The notes below the pieces were generated by a model. The model was given only the letters and a program-made list of their open reading frames with translations, was not told the origin of the DNA and searched no databases. From Chersky-806 sp036502405 (GTDB lineage: Bacteria > Actinomycetota > Acidimicrobiia > IMCC26256 > JAENVU01), in the NCBI GenBank assembly GCA_036502405.1, contig DASXYP010000141.1:1-48523 (forward strand): a DNA stretch of 48,523 nt, in the 5' to 3' direction. A program made the translations under genes and the position numbers. Positions 31,485 to 40,499 of this stretch are shown here, piece after piece (the first letter of the stretch is position 1; the number at the start of each line of letters is the position of its first letter).

Positions 31485-31513
31485 TTGTCGGTCGTGAGGG
31501 GGTTTGCTAGGTT
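31485..31513 (+). promoter_or_regulatory. dnaA promoter
   Basis: TTGTCG (31485-31490), 17-bp spacer, TAGGTT (31508-31513). Transcription would start near 31520, about 145 bases before the dnaA ATG, so the leader includes the DnaA-box-like sites next to the start codon. Confidence 0.6.
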
Positions 31514-31663
31514 CGCCTCCTCGCCCGTCGCAACGGCCTCGATTCGGCGAACTTCCCCGGAGGGCGTTCCCCCGCCCGCGGCAGGCCGACCCGTCATCTC
31601 GATGAGAGGGGCTCCGGCCTCTCTCGTCCTTTCTCCACACTTGTGGATGGGCCTGTGGACAAC

Positions 31664-33112
31664 ATGGAGCTGGCCTCGACGACCGTCGTGTCGTCGTTGG
31701 CCGCCGATCTCTGGGACTCGGGGAGCACGGCGCTGCGCGCGCAGCTCGCCGAGGGGACCTGGAACACCTGGTTCCGAGAGGTCCGCCCGGTTCGGTGCGA
31801 CGGCTCGATCCTCGTGCTGGCCGTCCCCAGCGCGGTCGCCTGCGAGCGCATCCGGTCCAGCTACACCGGCCTGCTGACCGACCTCCTCCACGATGCCACC
31901 GGCCGCGACCTGGCCGTCGAGCTGGTCGTGGACACGGCGCCCCGGCGTGACGACCCGGTCGTGATGACCCCGCCGCCCGCGCCCGAGACGCCCGCGGCCA
32001 TGTCGACGCCGAGCCCGGTCGCCACCCCCGGCGGTGGGCTGCTGCCGCCCGCCGCGGACGAGAGCCCGGCGCCGTGGACCGCGCTGAACCCCCGCTACAC
32101 CTTCGACCAGTTCGTCATCGGCGCGTCCAACCGGTTCGCGCACGCGGCCGCGCTCTCGGTCGCCGAGAACCCGGCCCGGTCGTACAACCCGCTGTTCATC
32201 TACGGGCCCGCCGGGCTGGGCAAGACCCACCTGCTCCACGCGATCGGGAACTACGTCCGCGACGTCCACAAGCTCACGCGCGTCCGCTACGTCTCCACCG
32301 AGACGCTCATGAACGAGTTCGTCGACGCGATCCGCAACAACGCGGGCAACGCGTTCCGGCGCCGCTACCGCGAGGTCGACGTGCTGCTCGTCGACGACAT
32401 CCAGTTCCTCGAGCGCAGCCAGCAGCTCCAGGAGGAGTTCTTCCACACGTTCAACTCGCTCCACGGCGCCGGCAACCAGATCGTGCTCTCGTCGGACCGG
32501 CCGCCCAAGCAGATCCCCCGCCTCGAGGACCGTCTGCGGACCCGGCTCGAGTGGGGCCTCATCACCGACGTGCAGCCGCCGGAGTTCGAGACCCGCCTCG
32601 CCATCCTGCGCATGAAGGCGGAGGCGGAGGCCCTCGAGGAGCTGCCCGCGGAGGTCCTGAACTTCATCGCGAGCAACATCAGCGACAACGTCCGTCAGCT
32701 CGAGGGCGCGCTGATCCGCGTCGCCGCCTACTCGAGCCTGAACCGGCTCCCGCTCTCCGAGGACGTCGCCCGCCAGGTCCTCATCGACCTGCTGCCGCCC
32801 GTCGTGCCCCGGGTCATCACCCCCGAGCTCATCCTCGACGAGACCGCCAAGATGTTCGGGTTCACCGTCGAGGACCTCTGCGGCCGCAGCCGGCGCCGCC
32901 CCCTCGTCATCGCCCGTCAGATCGGCATGTACGTCTTCCGGGAGCTCACCGACTTCTCGTACCCGAAGATCGCCGAGGAGTTCGGTGGCCGCGACCACAC
33001 GACCGTGATCCATGCGGTGGAGAAGATCAAAGGCCTCATGACCGAGCGCCACAACGTGTTCGACCAGGTCAACGAGCTGATGGGCCGCATCCGGCTCGGC
33101 ACCGGTGGATAA
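31664..33112 (+). CDS. dnaA: chromosomal replication initiator DnaA
   Basis: 482 residues from ATG 31664; GTG 31643 in the same frame would add seven residues but falls in a DnaA-box-like sequence. Domain I is at about 12-85 (LRAQLAEGTWNTWFREVRPV), domain II a Pro-rich linker. The AAA+ domain runs from LNPRYTFDQFVIGASNRFAH, with Walker A GPAGLGKTH and Walker B VLLVDDIQFL. The DNA-binding domain IV has the signature FGGRDHTTVIHAVEKI. It binds DnaA boxes and melts oriC. First gene of the dnaA-dnaN-recF arm. Confidence 0.97.
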   Translation: MELASTTVVSSLAADLWDSGSTALRAQLAEGTWNTWFREVRPVRCDGSILVLAVPSAVACERIRSSYTGLLTDLLHDATGRDLAVELVVDTAPRRDDPVVMTPPPAPETPAAMSTPSPVATPGGGLLPPAADESPAPWTALNPRYTFDQFVIGASNRFAHAAALSVAENPARSYNPLFIYGPAGLGKTHLLHAIGNYVRDVHKLTRVRYVSTETLMNEFVDAIRNNAGNAFRRRYREVDVLLVDDIQFLERSQQLQEEFFHTFNSLHGAGNQIVLSSDRPPKQIPRLEDRLRTRLEWGLITDVQPPEFETRLAILRMKAEAEALEELPAEVLNFIASNISDNVRQLEGALIRVAAYSSLNRLPLSEDVARQVLIDLLPPVVPRVITPELILDETAKMFGFTVEDLCGRSRRRPLVIARQIGMYVFRELTDFSYPKIAEEFGGRDHTTVIHAVEKIKGLMTERHNVFDQVNELMGRIRLGTGG

Positions 33113-33319
33113 GCCTGTGGACTCCTGGGGATATCTCTCGCGGACGGTGGGGAACTTCACCACCCGGCCACTGTCCCGTCACCGGGTTGGGGACCATGGT
33201 GGACAAGGCTGGGACAGCGAGATCACCTCCCACCAGGGAATGCAGGCCCTCGTCCACAATCCACAGGACCTACTACCGCTACGACAAGAACACCTATCGT
33301 CTTCGTCAGGAGGTGGACG
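33113..33319. other. oriC: dnaA-dnaN intergenic region, probable core of oriC
   Basis: 207 bp with DnaA-box-like sites on both strands: CCTGTGGAC (33114-33122), TGGTGGACA (33197-33205, one mismatch to TTGTGGACA), CGTCCACAA (33251-33259, one mismatch to TGTCCACAA) and an overlapping ATCCACA. In actinobacteria oriC is usually in this gap. TATCGT (33295-33300) is a candidate -10 for dnaN, and AGGAGG precedes its GTG. Confidence 0.75.
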
Positions 33320-34417
33320 GTGAAGTTCCGATGCGAGCGCGACACGCTGGCCGAGGCGATCAGCACCGCACAGCGGGCGGTCTCGGCCCGGAGCGGCGCG
33401 CTCCCGGTCCTCTCGGGCATCCAGGTCACCGCGACCGCCGATCACATCGAGCTCGTCGGCTCGGACCTGGACCTGACCATCCGGGTGCAGGCACCGGCCC
33501 AGATCGACACCGAGGGCCAGGCCGTCGTGCCGGCGAAGCTGTTCGACGGGCTCACGACCCGGCTGAAGTCCGGGATCGTGACCTTCGAGGTCGAGGGCGA
33601 CGACGCCCGCATCACCGCGGGATCGGCCAAGGCCAGCGTCCGGTTGCTGCCGGCGGACGAGTTCCCCCGGGTCGGTGAGCCGAGCGGCTCCGCCGTGACG
33701 GTCGACGCCGGGCCGTTCGCCGAGGCGCTGCGCCAGGTCATCCCCGGGGCGTCGCGTGACGACGCCCGCCCGATCCTGACCGGCGTGCTGCTCGCGGCGA
33801 CTGCCGACGGCGTGCGGCTCGTGGCCACGGACTCCTACCGGCTGGCCGTGCGCGACCTGGCCGGGGTCGGGATGCTGAGCGAGGGTCAGCGGGTCCTGGT
33901 GGGCGCACGGGGGCTGAACGAGGTCCAGCGGGTGTTCTCGTCCGGGAAGATCGACGTGACCTTCGGTGAGCGCGAGGTGCGGTTCGCGTCCGAGACGCGC
34001 ACCGTGACCGCACGGTTGATCGAAGGCGAGTTCCCGAACTACGAGCAGCTCATCCCGAGTGGGTACCCGAACCGGCTGACCGTGTCGCGCGAAGCGCTCG
34101 AGGAGGCCGTCCGGCTGATGCAGATCGTCGGCGAGGGCCGCGAGGGCACGCCGGTCCGGCTGGCGATGAGCGGCGACGGGTTGGAGCTCTCGGCCAGCGC
34201 GCAGGAGCGGGCCGACGCGACCGAGGCCGTCGACGCGAAGTTCGAGGGCACCGACGTGACCGTGGCGTTCAACCCGCAGTTCCTGCTCGACGGGCTGTTG
34301 GCCGTCGAAGGCGACGAGGTCGTGCTCGAGACGCTCGATCCGCTCAAGCCGGCGACCCTGCGGGGCACCGACCACCAGGAGTTCCTCTACCTCCTGATGC
34401 CCGTACGGATCTCCTGA
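33320..34417 (+). CDS. dnaN: DNA polymerase III subunit beta (sliding clamp)
   Basis: 365 residues from GTG 33320 with AGGAGG upstream. Three clamp domains are recognisable: MKFRCERDTLAEAISTAQRAVSARSG-type N-terminus (written in parts: MKFRCERDTLAEAI, then SARSGALPVLSGIQV), LLPADEFPRVGEPSG at the first boundary, ARPILTGVLLAATADGVRLVATDSYRLA in two pieces (ARPILTGVLLAA; VATDSYRLAVRD), and the C-terminal YLLMPVRIS. It encircles DNA and tethers polymerase and repair proteins. Confidence 0.97.
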   Translation: MKFRCERDTLAEAISTAQRAVSARSGALPVLSGIQVTATADHIELVGSDLDLTIRVQAPAQIDTEGQAVVPAKLFDGLTTRLKSGIVTFEVEGDDARITAGSAKASVRLLPADEFPRVGEPSGSAVTVDAGPFAEALRQVIPGASRDDARPILTGVLLAATADGVRLVATDSYRLAVRDLAGVGMLSEGQRVLVGARGLNEVQRVFSSGKIDVTFGEREVRFASETRTVTARLIEGEFPNYEQLIPSGYPNRLTVSREALEEAVRLMQIVGEGREGTPVRLAMSGDGLELSASAQERADATEAVDAKFEGTDVTVAFNPQFLLDGLLAVEGDEVVLETLDPLKPATLRGTDHQEFLYLLMPVRIS

Positions 34418-34442
34418 GCGGCGCTGCGGACCCGAGGCACTG

Positions 34443-35555
34443 ATGCGGCTGTGCCGCCTGTGGCTCCAGGACTTCCGGTGCTACGACGCGGCGGACGTGG
34501 CGTTCGACGAGGGCTGCACGGTGATCACCGGCGCGAACGGCCAGGGCAAGACGAGCCTCCTCGAGGCCGTCGCGTGGGTGGCGTCGGGCCGTTCCTTCCG
34601 CGGGGTGCCGGACGCGGCACTCGTCGCGTCGGGACGCGACGAGGCGATCGTGCGTGCCGAGATCGTCGAGGCGGACCGCACGATGCTCGTCGAGGCGGCA
34701 CTCCGCGCGATCGGGCGCAATCGCGTCATGGTGAACAAGCAGGCGGTGACGCGCCGGCGTGACTACGCCGCCCACCTCCGGGTGACGGTCTTCTCCCCCG
34801 ACGACCTCGCGCTCGTGAAGGGCGGCCCCTCCGGTCGGCGCGACTATCTCGACGAGCTGCTCGAGGCGACTGGCACGCGGTTCGCGTCGGTCCGCTCCGA
34901 CTTCGAGCGGGTGCTGCGCCAGCGCAACGCCTTGCTGCGCGGTGGGGTGCGCGACGCCGAGGCCCGCACGACGCTCGATGTGCTCGACGACCGGCTGGTG
35001 ACCAGTGGTGGCGAGCTGGTGCGGGGCCGGCTGCGCCTGGTCGAGCGGCTGACGCCGGGCATCGCGGACGCGTACGAGTCGCTGGCCGGAGTCACGCCGG
35101 GGATGGCCATGCGCTACGAGGCGGAGTGGTCCGAGGGCACCCTCGATCCCGAACGGGTCGACGAGGTGGACGGCCTGCTGCGGGGTGCGCTCGAGTCGTT
35201 GCGGCGCCGCGAGATCGAGCGCGGGGTGACGCTGGTCGGGCCCCACCGTGACGACTGGCGGCTGGTCCTCAACGGCTTGGACGCGCGCAGCCATGCCTCC
35301 CAGGGCGAGCAGCGCACGCTGGCGCTGGCGCTGCGGCTGGGCGGCCACCGCCTCGTCAGTTCGATCATCGGCAACGACCCGGTGCTGCTGCTCGACGACG
35401 TGTTCAGCGAGCTCGACCCCGACCGGTCGGCCGCGCTCGTACGGCACCTGCCGGCGACCCAGACGCTGCTCACCACGGCCGGGGTCATCCCGCCCGGGAT
35501 CGACGTCGAGCGTCACCTCGCGGTCGAGGCCGGGCGGGTCACGGCCGCCGCGTGA
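34443..35555 (+). CDS. recF: DNA replication and repair protein RecF
   Basis: 370 residues. SMC-like ABC ATPase: MRLCRLWLQDFRCYDAADV, Walker A ITGANGQGKTSLLEAVAWVA, KGGPSGRRDYLDELL, VGPHRDDWRL, the signature region ASQGEQRTLALALRL, and Walker B DPVLLLDDVFSELD. It binds gapped DNA and helps RecOR load RecA. The next gene starts inside its last codons (GTGA), as in actinobacterial dnaN-recF-DUF721 runs. Confidence 0.96.
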   Translation: MRLCRLWLQDFRCYDAADVAFDEGCTVITGANGQGKTSLLEAVAWVASGRSFRGVPDAALVASGRDEAIVRAEIVEADRTMLVEAALRAIGRNRVMVNKQAVTRRRDYAAHLRVTVFSPDDLALVKGGPSGRRDYLDELLEATGTRFASVRSDFERVLRQRNALLRGGVRDAEARTTLDVLDDRLVTSGGELVRGRLRLVERLTPGIADAYESLAGVTPGMAMRYEAEWSEGTLDPERVDEVDGLLRGALESLRRREIERGVTLVGPHRDDWRLVLNGLDARSHASQGEQRTLALALRLGGHRLVSSIIGNDPVLLLDDVFSELDPDRSAALVRHLPATQTLLTTAGVIPPGIDVERHLAVEAGRVTAAA

Positions 35556-35893
35556 GCGGAGACGAGGTCCCGAAGGTCGGAGACGCGCTGGACGCGATCC
35601 GGCGCGAGCTCGGCCTCGGCGCGCCATCGGAGATCGACGCGGTCGAGGCCGCGTGGGCTTCCCTCGTGGGCGCGGCGCTCGCCGCGCACAGCCGCCCCCA
35701 GACCGTGCGCGGTGGTGTCCTGGTGGTCATCGCGGACGGCGCGGCGTGGGCCGGTCAGCTCCGCTACCTGGACCAGGTGCTCGTCGACCGGATCGCCGCG
35801 GAGCTCCCCGAGGTGGAGGTGCGCGAGGTGCGCGTCTCGGTGCCGCGCGACGCCGCGTCGCGGGGCCGGAAAACGGGCCTGGAAGGCGGGTAG
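35552..35893 (+). CDS. DUF721 family protein (Rv0004-like)
   Basis: 113 residues. The DciA/DUF721 pattern is visible: VEAAWASLVGAALAAHSRPQ, TVRGGVLVVIADGAAWAGQL, RYLDQVLVDRIAAELPEVEV. DciA-family proteins load or help the replicative helicase in bacteria without DnaC/DnaI, so a role at the DnaB loading step is likely. The gene sits between recF and gyrB, the usual actinobacterial place. It overlaps recF by four bases. Confidence 0.85.
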   Translation: MSGDEVPKVGDALDAIRRELGLGAPSEIDAVEAAWASLVGAALAAHSRPQTVRGGVLVVIADGAAWAGQLRYLDQVLVDRIAAELPEVEVREVRVSVPRDAASRGRKTGLEGG

Positions 35894-35910
35894 GCGTCCC
35901 CCACGTCTGG

Positions 35911-35988
35911 TAGACTTGGGGCAGTGGCAAAAGGCCTCTGACCTGCGGTTTCGCGTCTCTCACGCGGCAGACTCCGTGACAAACCGCA
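35911..35988 (+). promoter_or_regulatory. gyrB promoter -10 and structured leader
   Basis: TAGACT (35911-35916), preceded by TGG, looks like an extended -10; no clear -35. The leader then holds a nested hairpin: outer arms TGCGGTTT (35944-35951) and AAACCGCA (35981-35988), inner arms TCACG (35960-35964) and CGTGA (35975-35979). It lies about 60 bases before the gyrB start. Confidence 0.45.
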
Positions 35989-36046
35989 CCGGTCGGAGCC
36001 CCGGTCTGCGGTGCCACCTCACAGAACGTCGAAAGGGTGCTCGCGC

Positions 36047-37948
36047 GTGGCCTACGAGGCAAAGGACATCACCGTACTGAAGGGCCTCGAGCCCGTCCGG
36101 GAGCGTCCCGGGATGTACATCGGCTCGACCGGGATCTCGGGCCTCCACCACCTCGTGTACGAGGTCGTCGACAACGCGGTGGACGAGGCCATGGCCGGCC
36201 ACGCGACGCGCATCGAGGTCACGCTCCTCGCCGACGGTGGCTGCCGGGTGTACGACAACGGGCGCGGGATCCCGGTCGGCCCGCACCCCGAGGACAAGAA
36301 GAAGTCCGCCGCGGAGATCGTGCTCACGACGCTGCACGCGGGCGGGAAGTTCGGCGGCGAGGGCTACAAGATCTCCGGCGGCCTCCACGGCGTCGGCGTG
36401 TCGGTCGTCAACGCGCTCTCGACGCGCCTCGAGCTCGAGATCCACCGTGACGGTGGCAAGTGGACGATGGCCTTCGAGAACGGTGGCAACCCCACCGGGC
36501 GGATCGTCAAGAAGGCCGAGTCGAAGCGCACCGGGACGATCGTGACCTTCTGGCCCGACCCGGCCGTGTTCGAGGAGACCGAGTTCCGGGCCCAGACCCT
36601 GATCGAGCGCCTGCGGGAGATGGCGTTCCTCAACAAGGGCCTCGAGATCCGCTTCAAGGACGAGCGCACCGACCCGGTCACGGAGCAGACCTTCCTCGCC
36701 AAGGGCGGCATCGTCGACTTCGTGAAGCACCTCAACGCGTCGAAGGAGCCGATCTTCAAGCGCGTCGTGTCGTTCGAGGAGCACGCGAACGACTCCGAGG
36801 TCGAGATCGCGATGCAGTGGAACACCGGCTACTACGAGGGCCTGCACTCGTTCGCCAACAACATCGCCACGACCGAGGGCGGGATGCACGAGGAGGGCTT
36901 CAAGAAGGCCCTCACGAACGCGGTGAACAAGTACGCGCGCGCGCGCGGCCTGCTCAAGGAGAAGGACGACAACCTCCTGGGTGAGGACATCCGCGAAGGC
37001 CTGACCGCGATCATCTCGGTGAAGCTCCGCAACCCGCAGTTCGAGGGCCAGACCAAGACCAAGCTCGGGAACACCGAGATGCGGTCGATGGTCGAGAAGT
37101 CCACCAACGACAAGCTCGGTGACTGGCTCGAGGAGCACCCGAGCGAGGCCAAGCAGATCATGACGAAGGCCACCGCGGCTTCGCGGGCGCGCATGGCCGC
37201 CAAGTCCGCGCGGGACCTCACCCGGCGCAAGAGCGCGCTCGAGGGCGGCGGCCTGCCGGGCAAGCTCGCCGACTGCTCGTCGCGCAACCCGGCCGAGTCC
37301 GAGATGTTCATCGTCGAGGGCAACTCGGCCGGCTCGTCGGCCAAGGACGCGCGCGACCCGCACATCCAGGCGATCCTGCCCATCCGCGGGAAGATCCTCA
37401 ACGTCGAGCGCGCCCGCATGGACAAGATGTTGAAGAACGTCGAGATCCAGGCGCTCATCACCGCGATCGGCGCCGGCCTCGCCGAGGAGTTCGACGTCGA
37501 CAAGGCGCGGTACCACCGCATCATCATCCTGGCCGACGCCGACGTCGACGGTTCGCACATCCGCACGCTCCTGCTGACGTTCTTCTTCCGGCAGATGCCC
37601 CAGCTCTTCGAGAAGGGCTACGTCTACGTCGCGCAGCCGCCGCTGTACTCGGCGGTGCTGGGCAAGACGAAGACGTACCTCAAGGACGAAGCCGCGCTCA
37701 CCGCATTCCTCGCCGAGAACGAGGGACGCAAGCCCGAGATCGCGCGACTCAAGGGGCTCGGCGAGATGGACTTCGAGGAGCTCTGGGAGACGACGATGGA
37801 CCCGACGCAGCGCACCCTGCTGCAGGTGTCGGTCGAGCAGGCCGCGATCGCCGACGAGGTCTGCTCGATCCTCATGGGTGACGACGTCGAGTCCCGGCGG
37901 GGCTTCATCCAGCAGAACGCGAAGGACGTCCGCTTCCTCGACATCTGA
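36047..37948 (+). CDS. gyrB: DNA gyrase subunit B
   Basis: 633 residues from GTG 36047, with GAAAGGG nine bases upstream; the longer frame to 36011 lacks a better start. GHKL ATPase: RPGMYIGSTGISGLHHLVYE, VVDNAVDEA, DNGRGIPVG, SGGLHGVGVSVVNALS, QTKTKLGN. The TOPRIM part has EGNSAGSSAK at about 424-433, where nearly all gyrases read EGDSAGGSA; Asn426 is the changed residue. DADVDGSHI carries the metal-binding acidic residues. It works as A2B2 with GyrA to add negative supercoils. Confidence 0.97.
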   Translation: MAYEAKDITVLKGLEPVRERPGMYIGSTGISGLHHLVYEVVDNAVDEAMAGHATRIEVTLLADGGCRVYDNGRGIPVGPHPEDKKKSAAEIVLTTLHAGGKFGGEGYKISGGLHGVGVSVVNALSTRLELEIHRDGGKWTMAFENGGNPTGRIVKKAESKRTGTIVTFWPDPAVFEETEFRAQTLIERLREMAFLNKGLEIRFKDERTDPVTEQTFLAKGGIVDFVKHLNASKEPIFKRVVSFEEHANDSEVEIAMQWNTGYYEGLHSFANNIATTEGGMHEEGFKKALTNAVNKYARARGLLKEKDDNLLGEDIREGLTAIISVKLRNPQFEGQTKTKLGNTEMRSMVEKSTNDKLGDWLEEHPSEAKQIMTKATAASRARMAAKSARDLTRRKSALEGGGLPGKLADCSSRNPAESEMFIVEGNSAGSSAKDARDPHIQAILPIRGKILNVERARMDKMLKNVEIQALITAIGAGLAEEFDVDKARYHRIIILADADVDGSHIRTLLLTFFFRQMPQLFEKGYVYVAQPPLYSAVLGKTKTYLKDEAALTAFLAENEGRKPEIARLKGLGEMDFEELWETTMDPTQRTLLQVSVEQAAIADEVCSILMGDDVESRRGFIQQNAKDVRFLDI

Positions 37949-38037
37949 GCCCTCGGCCAGGCCGGCCACCGGCCGCTCCCCGGCCGGCCGAGGAACACCT
38001 TCAGGAGCACGGAGCGGCATCGAGAGGAGACGAACGC

Positions 38038-40497
38038 ATGCCCGACGGGCAGCAGACGCTGGGGAACATCGAGCCCATCGAGATCCAGGAGGAGATGGAG
38101 CGCTCGTTCCTGGACTACGCGATGTCGGTCATCGTGTCGCGCGCGCTCCCGGACGTGCGCGACGGGTTGAAGCCGGTGCACCGCCGGATCCTCTACGGGA
38201 TGCTCGACGCGGGCCTGCGTCCCGACCGTCAGCACACCAAGTGCTCGCGCGTGGTCGGCCACGTGATGGGCAACTTCCACCCGCACGGCGACTCCGCGAT
38301 CTACGACGCCCTGGCCCGCATGGTGCAGACGTTCAGCCTCCGCCACCCGCTGGTGGACGGGCACGGCGCGTTCGGCTCGCCGGACCCCGAGTCCCAGCCC
38401 GCCGCGGCTCGCTACACCGAGTGCAAGCTGGCGCCGATCGCCATGCGCCTGCTCGACGGCATCGACGAGGACACCGTCGAGTTCACCGACAGCTACGACG
38501 GCAAGACGCGTGAGCCCGTCGTCCTGCCGTCGCGCTTCCCGAACCTGCTCGTGAACGGCAGCCAGGGGATCGCGGTCGGCATGGCCACGAACATCCCGCC
38601 GCACAACCTGGGTGAGGTCATCGACGCGACCATCCACCTCATCGACCACCCCGACGCGACCCCGGACGACCTGATGGAGTTCGTGAAGGGCCCCGACTTC
38701 CCGACGGGCGCGCTGCTCCTCGGCCGCAGCGGGACCATGGACGCGTACCGCACCGGTCGCGGCTCGATCCGGATGCGCGCGGTCGCGGAGATCGAGGAGG
38801 GGAAGAACGGCGACCGGATCGTCGTCACCGAGATCCCGTACCAGACCTCGGTCGAGGGCATCGAGCGCAAGATCGCCGACCTGGTCAACAACCGTGAGAT
38901 CGAAGGCATCCGCGGGTTGCGCAACGAGTCGGCGAAGGGCAACACCAAGCTCGTCATCGAGCTGCGCAAGGACGCGAACTCGCTCGTCGCGCTGAACAAC
39001 CTCTACAAGCACACGCCGATGCAGACGAGCTTCGGCGTGAACATGCTCGCCCTCGTGGACGGTGTCCCCCGCACGCTCAACCTCGCCGACGCGCTGAACG
39101 GCTACGTCGCCCACCAGATCGACGTGGTGACCCGCCGCTCCGAGTACCGGCTGCGCAAGGCCAAGGAGCGTGACCACATCGTCGAGGGGCTCATCCGCGC
39201 CCTCGACGCGATCGACGCGATCATCGCCCTCATCCGCGGCTCGGCGGACACGGACGCGGCGCGCCAGGGGCTCATGGCGAAGCCGTTCGAGTTCTCGGAG
39301 ATCCAGGCGAATCACATCCTCGACATGCCGCTGCGGCGGCTGGCCCAGCTCGAGCAGCAGAAGCTGAAGGACGAGCACGAGGAGCTCCAGGCCACGATCA
39401 AGGAGCTCGAGTCGATCCTGCAGAGCGACGCGAAGCTGCGCGCGGTCATCAAGGAGGAGCTCGGCGACGTCAAGGAGGAGTTCGCCGAGCCGCGCCGCTC
39501 GCAGATCACGCTCGACGCCGGCGAGCTCGCGGACCTCGACTTCATCGAGGACGAGGAGGTCGTGCTCGTCCTCTCCCACAAGGGCTACGTGAAGACCGTC
39601 GCCGCCGACGCGTTCCGCAAGCAGGGGCGGGGCGGCAAGGGAGTGCGCGGGTCGAGCCTGAAGGACGAGGACTACGTCGAGCACCTGCTCACGACGACCG
39701 CGCACTCGTACCTGCTGTTCTTCTCCACCCGCGGCCGCGTCTACCGGCTGCGCGCGCACGAGATCCCGATGAAGGAGCGCACCGCGCGCGGCACCGCGCT
39801 GGTCAACCTCATCGCGCTCGGCCCGGACGAGAAGATCCAGGCGATCATCGACACCCGCACCTACGAGGACGGCTCGTACCTGTTCTTCGCCACGAAGCGC
39901 GGGCAGGTCAAGAAGACGAAGATGTCCGAGTACGACTCGTCGCTGCGCACCGGGCTCATCGCGATCAACCTCAAGGCCGACGACGAGCTGGTGCGGGTGA
40001 TCCAGACCACCGGTGACGCGGACATCTTCATGGTGTCCCGCAACGGGATGACCATCCGGTTCTCCGAGAGCGACGTCCGCTCGATGGGTCGGGCCGCGGC
40101 CGGGGTGCGGGGGATGAAGCTGAAGAACGCCGAAGACGCCGTGGTCTCCTGCGACGTGGCCGGCGACGACTCCGTGATGCTGTTCGTGAGCGCCAGCGGT
40201 CACGGGAAGCGCACCAAGCTGGAGCGATTCAACCGTCAGGGCCGGGGCGGCCAGGGCGTCCGGGGCATGAAGGTCACTGCGGGCCGCATCGGGGTCGTCG
40301 CGGCCTTCATGGTGCAGCCCGACGACGAGATCCTCGTGTTCTCCTCGGCCGGCAATATCATTCGTACCGGAGTCAAGGACATTTCCTCCCAGGGCCGCGA
40401 TGCCACTGGGGTCAAGGTGGCGGCGCTCGGCGACGGCGAGAGCGTGGTGGCCGTGGCCCGGGTGCTCGAGGCTGACGAGGAGGGGGAGGACTCGTAG
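38038..40497 (+). CDS. gyrA: DNA gyrase subunit A
   Basis: 819 residues, ATG with GAGAGGAG upstream. Winged-helix cleavage domain: SFLDYAMSVIVSRALPDVRD, KPVHRRILYGM, quinolone region HPHGDSAIYDALARMVQTFS with Ser86 and Asp90, and the active-site Tyr126 in AARYTE. The Ser86 position is Ala in M. tuberculosis. LVDGHGAFGS replaces the usual LVDGQGNFGS. The C-terminal beta-pinwheel has a GyrA-box QGRGGKG at 529-535 and a second similar motif QGRGGQG at 734-740. It breaks and rejoins both strands for negative supercoiling. Confidence 0.97.
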   Translation: MPDGQQTLGNIEPIEIQEEMERSFLDYAMSVIVSRALPDVRDGLKPVHRRILYGMLDAGLRPDRQHTKCSRVVGHVMGNFHPHGDSAIYDALARMVQTFSLRHPLVDGHGAFGSPDPESQPAAARYTECKLAPIAMRLLDGIDEDTVEFTDSYDGKTREPVVLPSRFPNLLVNGSQGIAVGMATNIPPHNLGEVIDATIHLIDHPDATPDDLMEFVKGPDFPTGALLLGRSGTMDAYRTGRGSIRMRAVAEIEEGKNGDRIVVTEIPYQTSVEGIERKIADLVNNREIEGIRGLRNESAKGNTKLVIELRKDANSLVALNNLYKHTPMQTSFGVNMLALVDGVPRTLNLADALNGYVAHQIDVVTRRSEYRLRKAKERDHIVEGLIRALDAIDAIIALIRGSADTDAARQGLMAKPFEFSEIQANHILDMPLRRLAQLEQQKLKDEHEELQATIKELESILQSDAKLRAVIKEELGDVKEEFAEPRRSQITLDAGELADLDFIEDEEVVLVLSHKGYVKTVAADAFRKQGRGGKGVRGSSLKDEDYVEHLLTTTAHSYLLFFSTRGRVYRLRAHEIPMKERTARGTALVNLIALGPDEKIQAIIDTRTYEDGSYLFFATKRGQVKKTKMSEYDSSLRTGLIAINLKADDELVRVIQTTGDADIFMVSRNGMTIRFSESDVRSMGRAAAGVRGMKLKNAEDAVVSCDVAGDDSVMLFVSASGHGKRTKLERFNRQGRGGQGVRGMKVTAGRIGVVAAFMVQPDDEILVFSSAGNIIRTGVKDISSQGRDATGVKVAALGDGESVVAVARVLEADEEGEDS

Positions 40498-40499
40498 GG

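Larger units (their letters stand above)
31219..31663. other. oriC: rpmH-dnaA intergenic region, part of the origin
   Basis: 445 bp without a supported gene. It holds the divergent rpmH and dnaA promoters and DnaA-box-like 9-mers: TTGTGGATA (31427-31435), TTGTGGATG (31641-31649) and CTGTGGACA (31653-31661, one base from TTGTGGACA). The last two lie directly before the dnaA ATG, so DnaA could repress its own gene. I see no AT-rich unwinding stretch here. Confidence 0.65.

Noticed and set aside
31307..33163. 618-codon minus-strand frame opposite dnaA
   Set aside because: Antisense to dnaA and crossing the origin signals; no recognisable motif.
35960..40203. Long minus-strand open frames opposite gyrB and gyrA (686 and 859 codons)
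   Set aside because: Complement of highly conserved gyrase genes; composition is typical of antisense frames at high GC.
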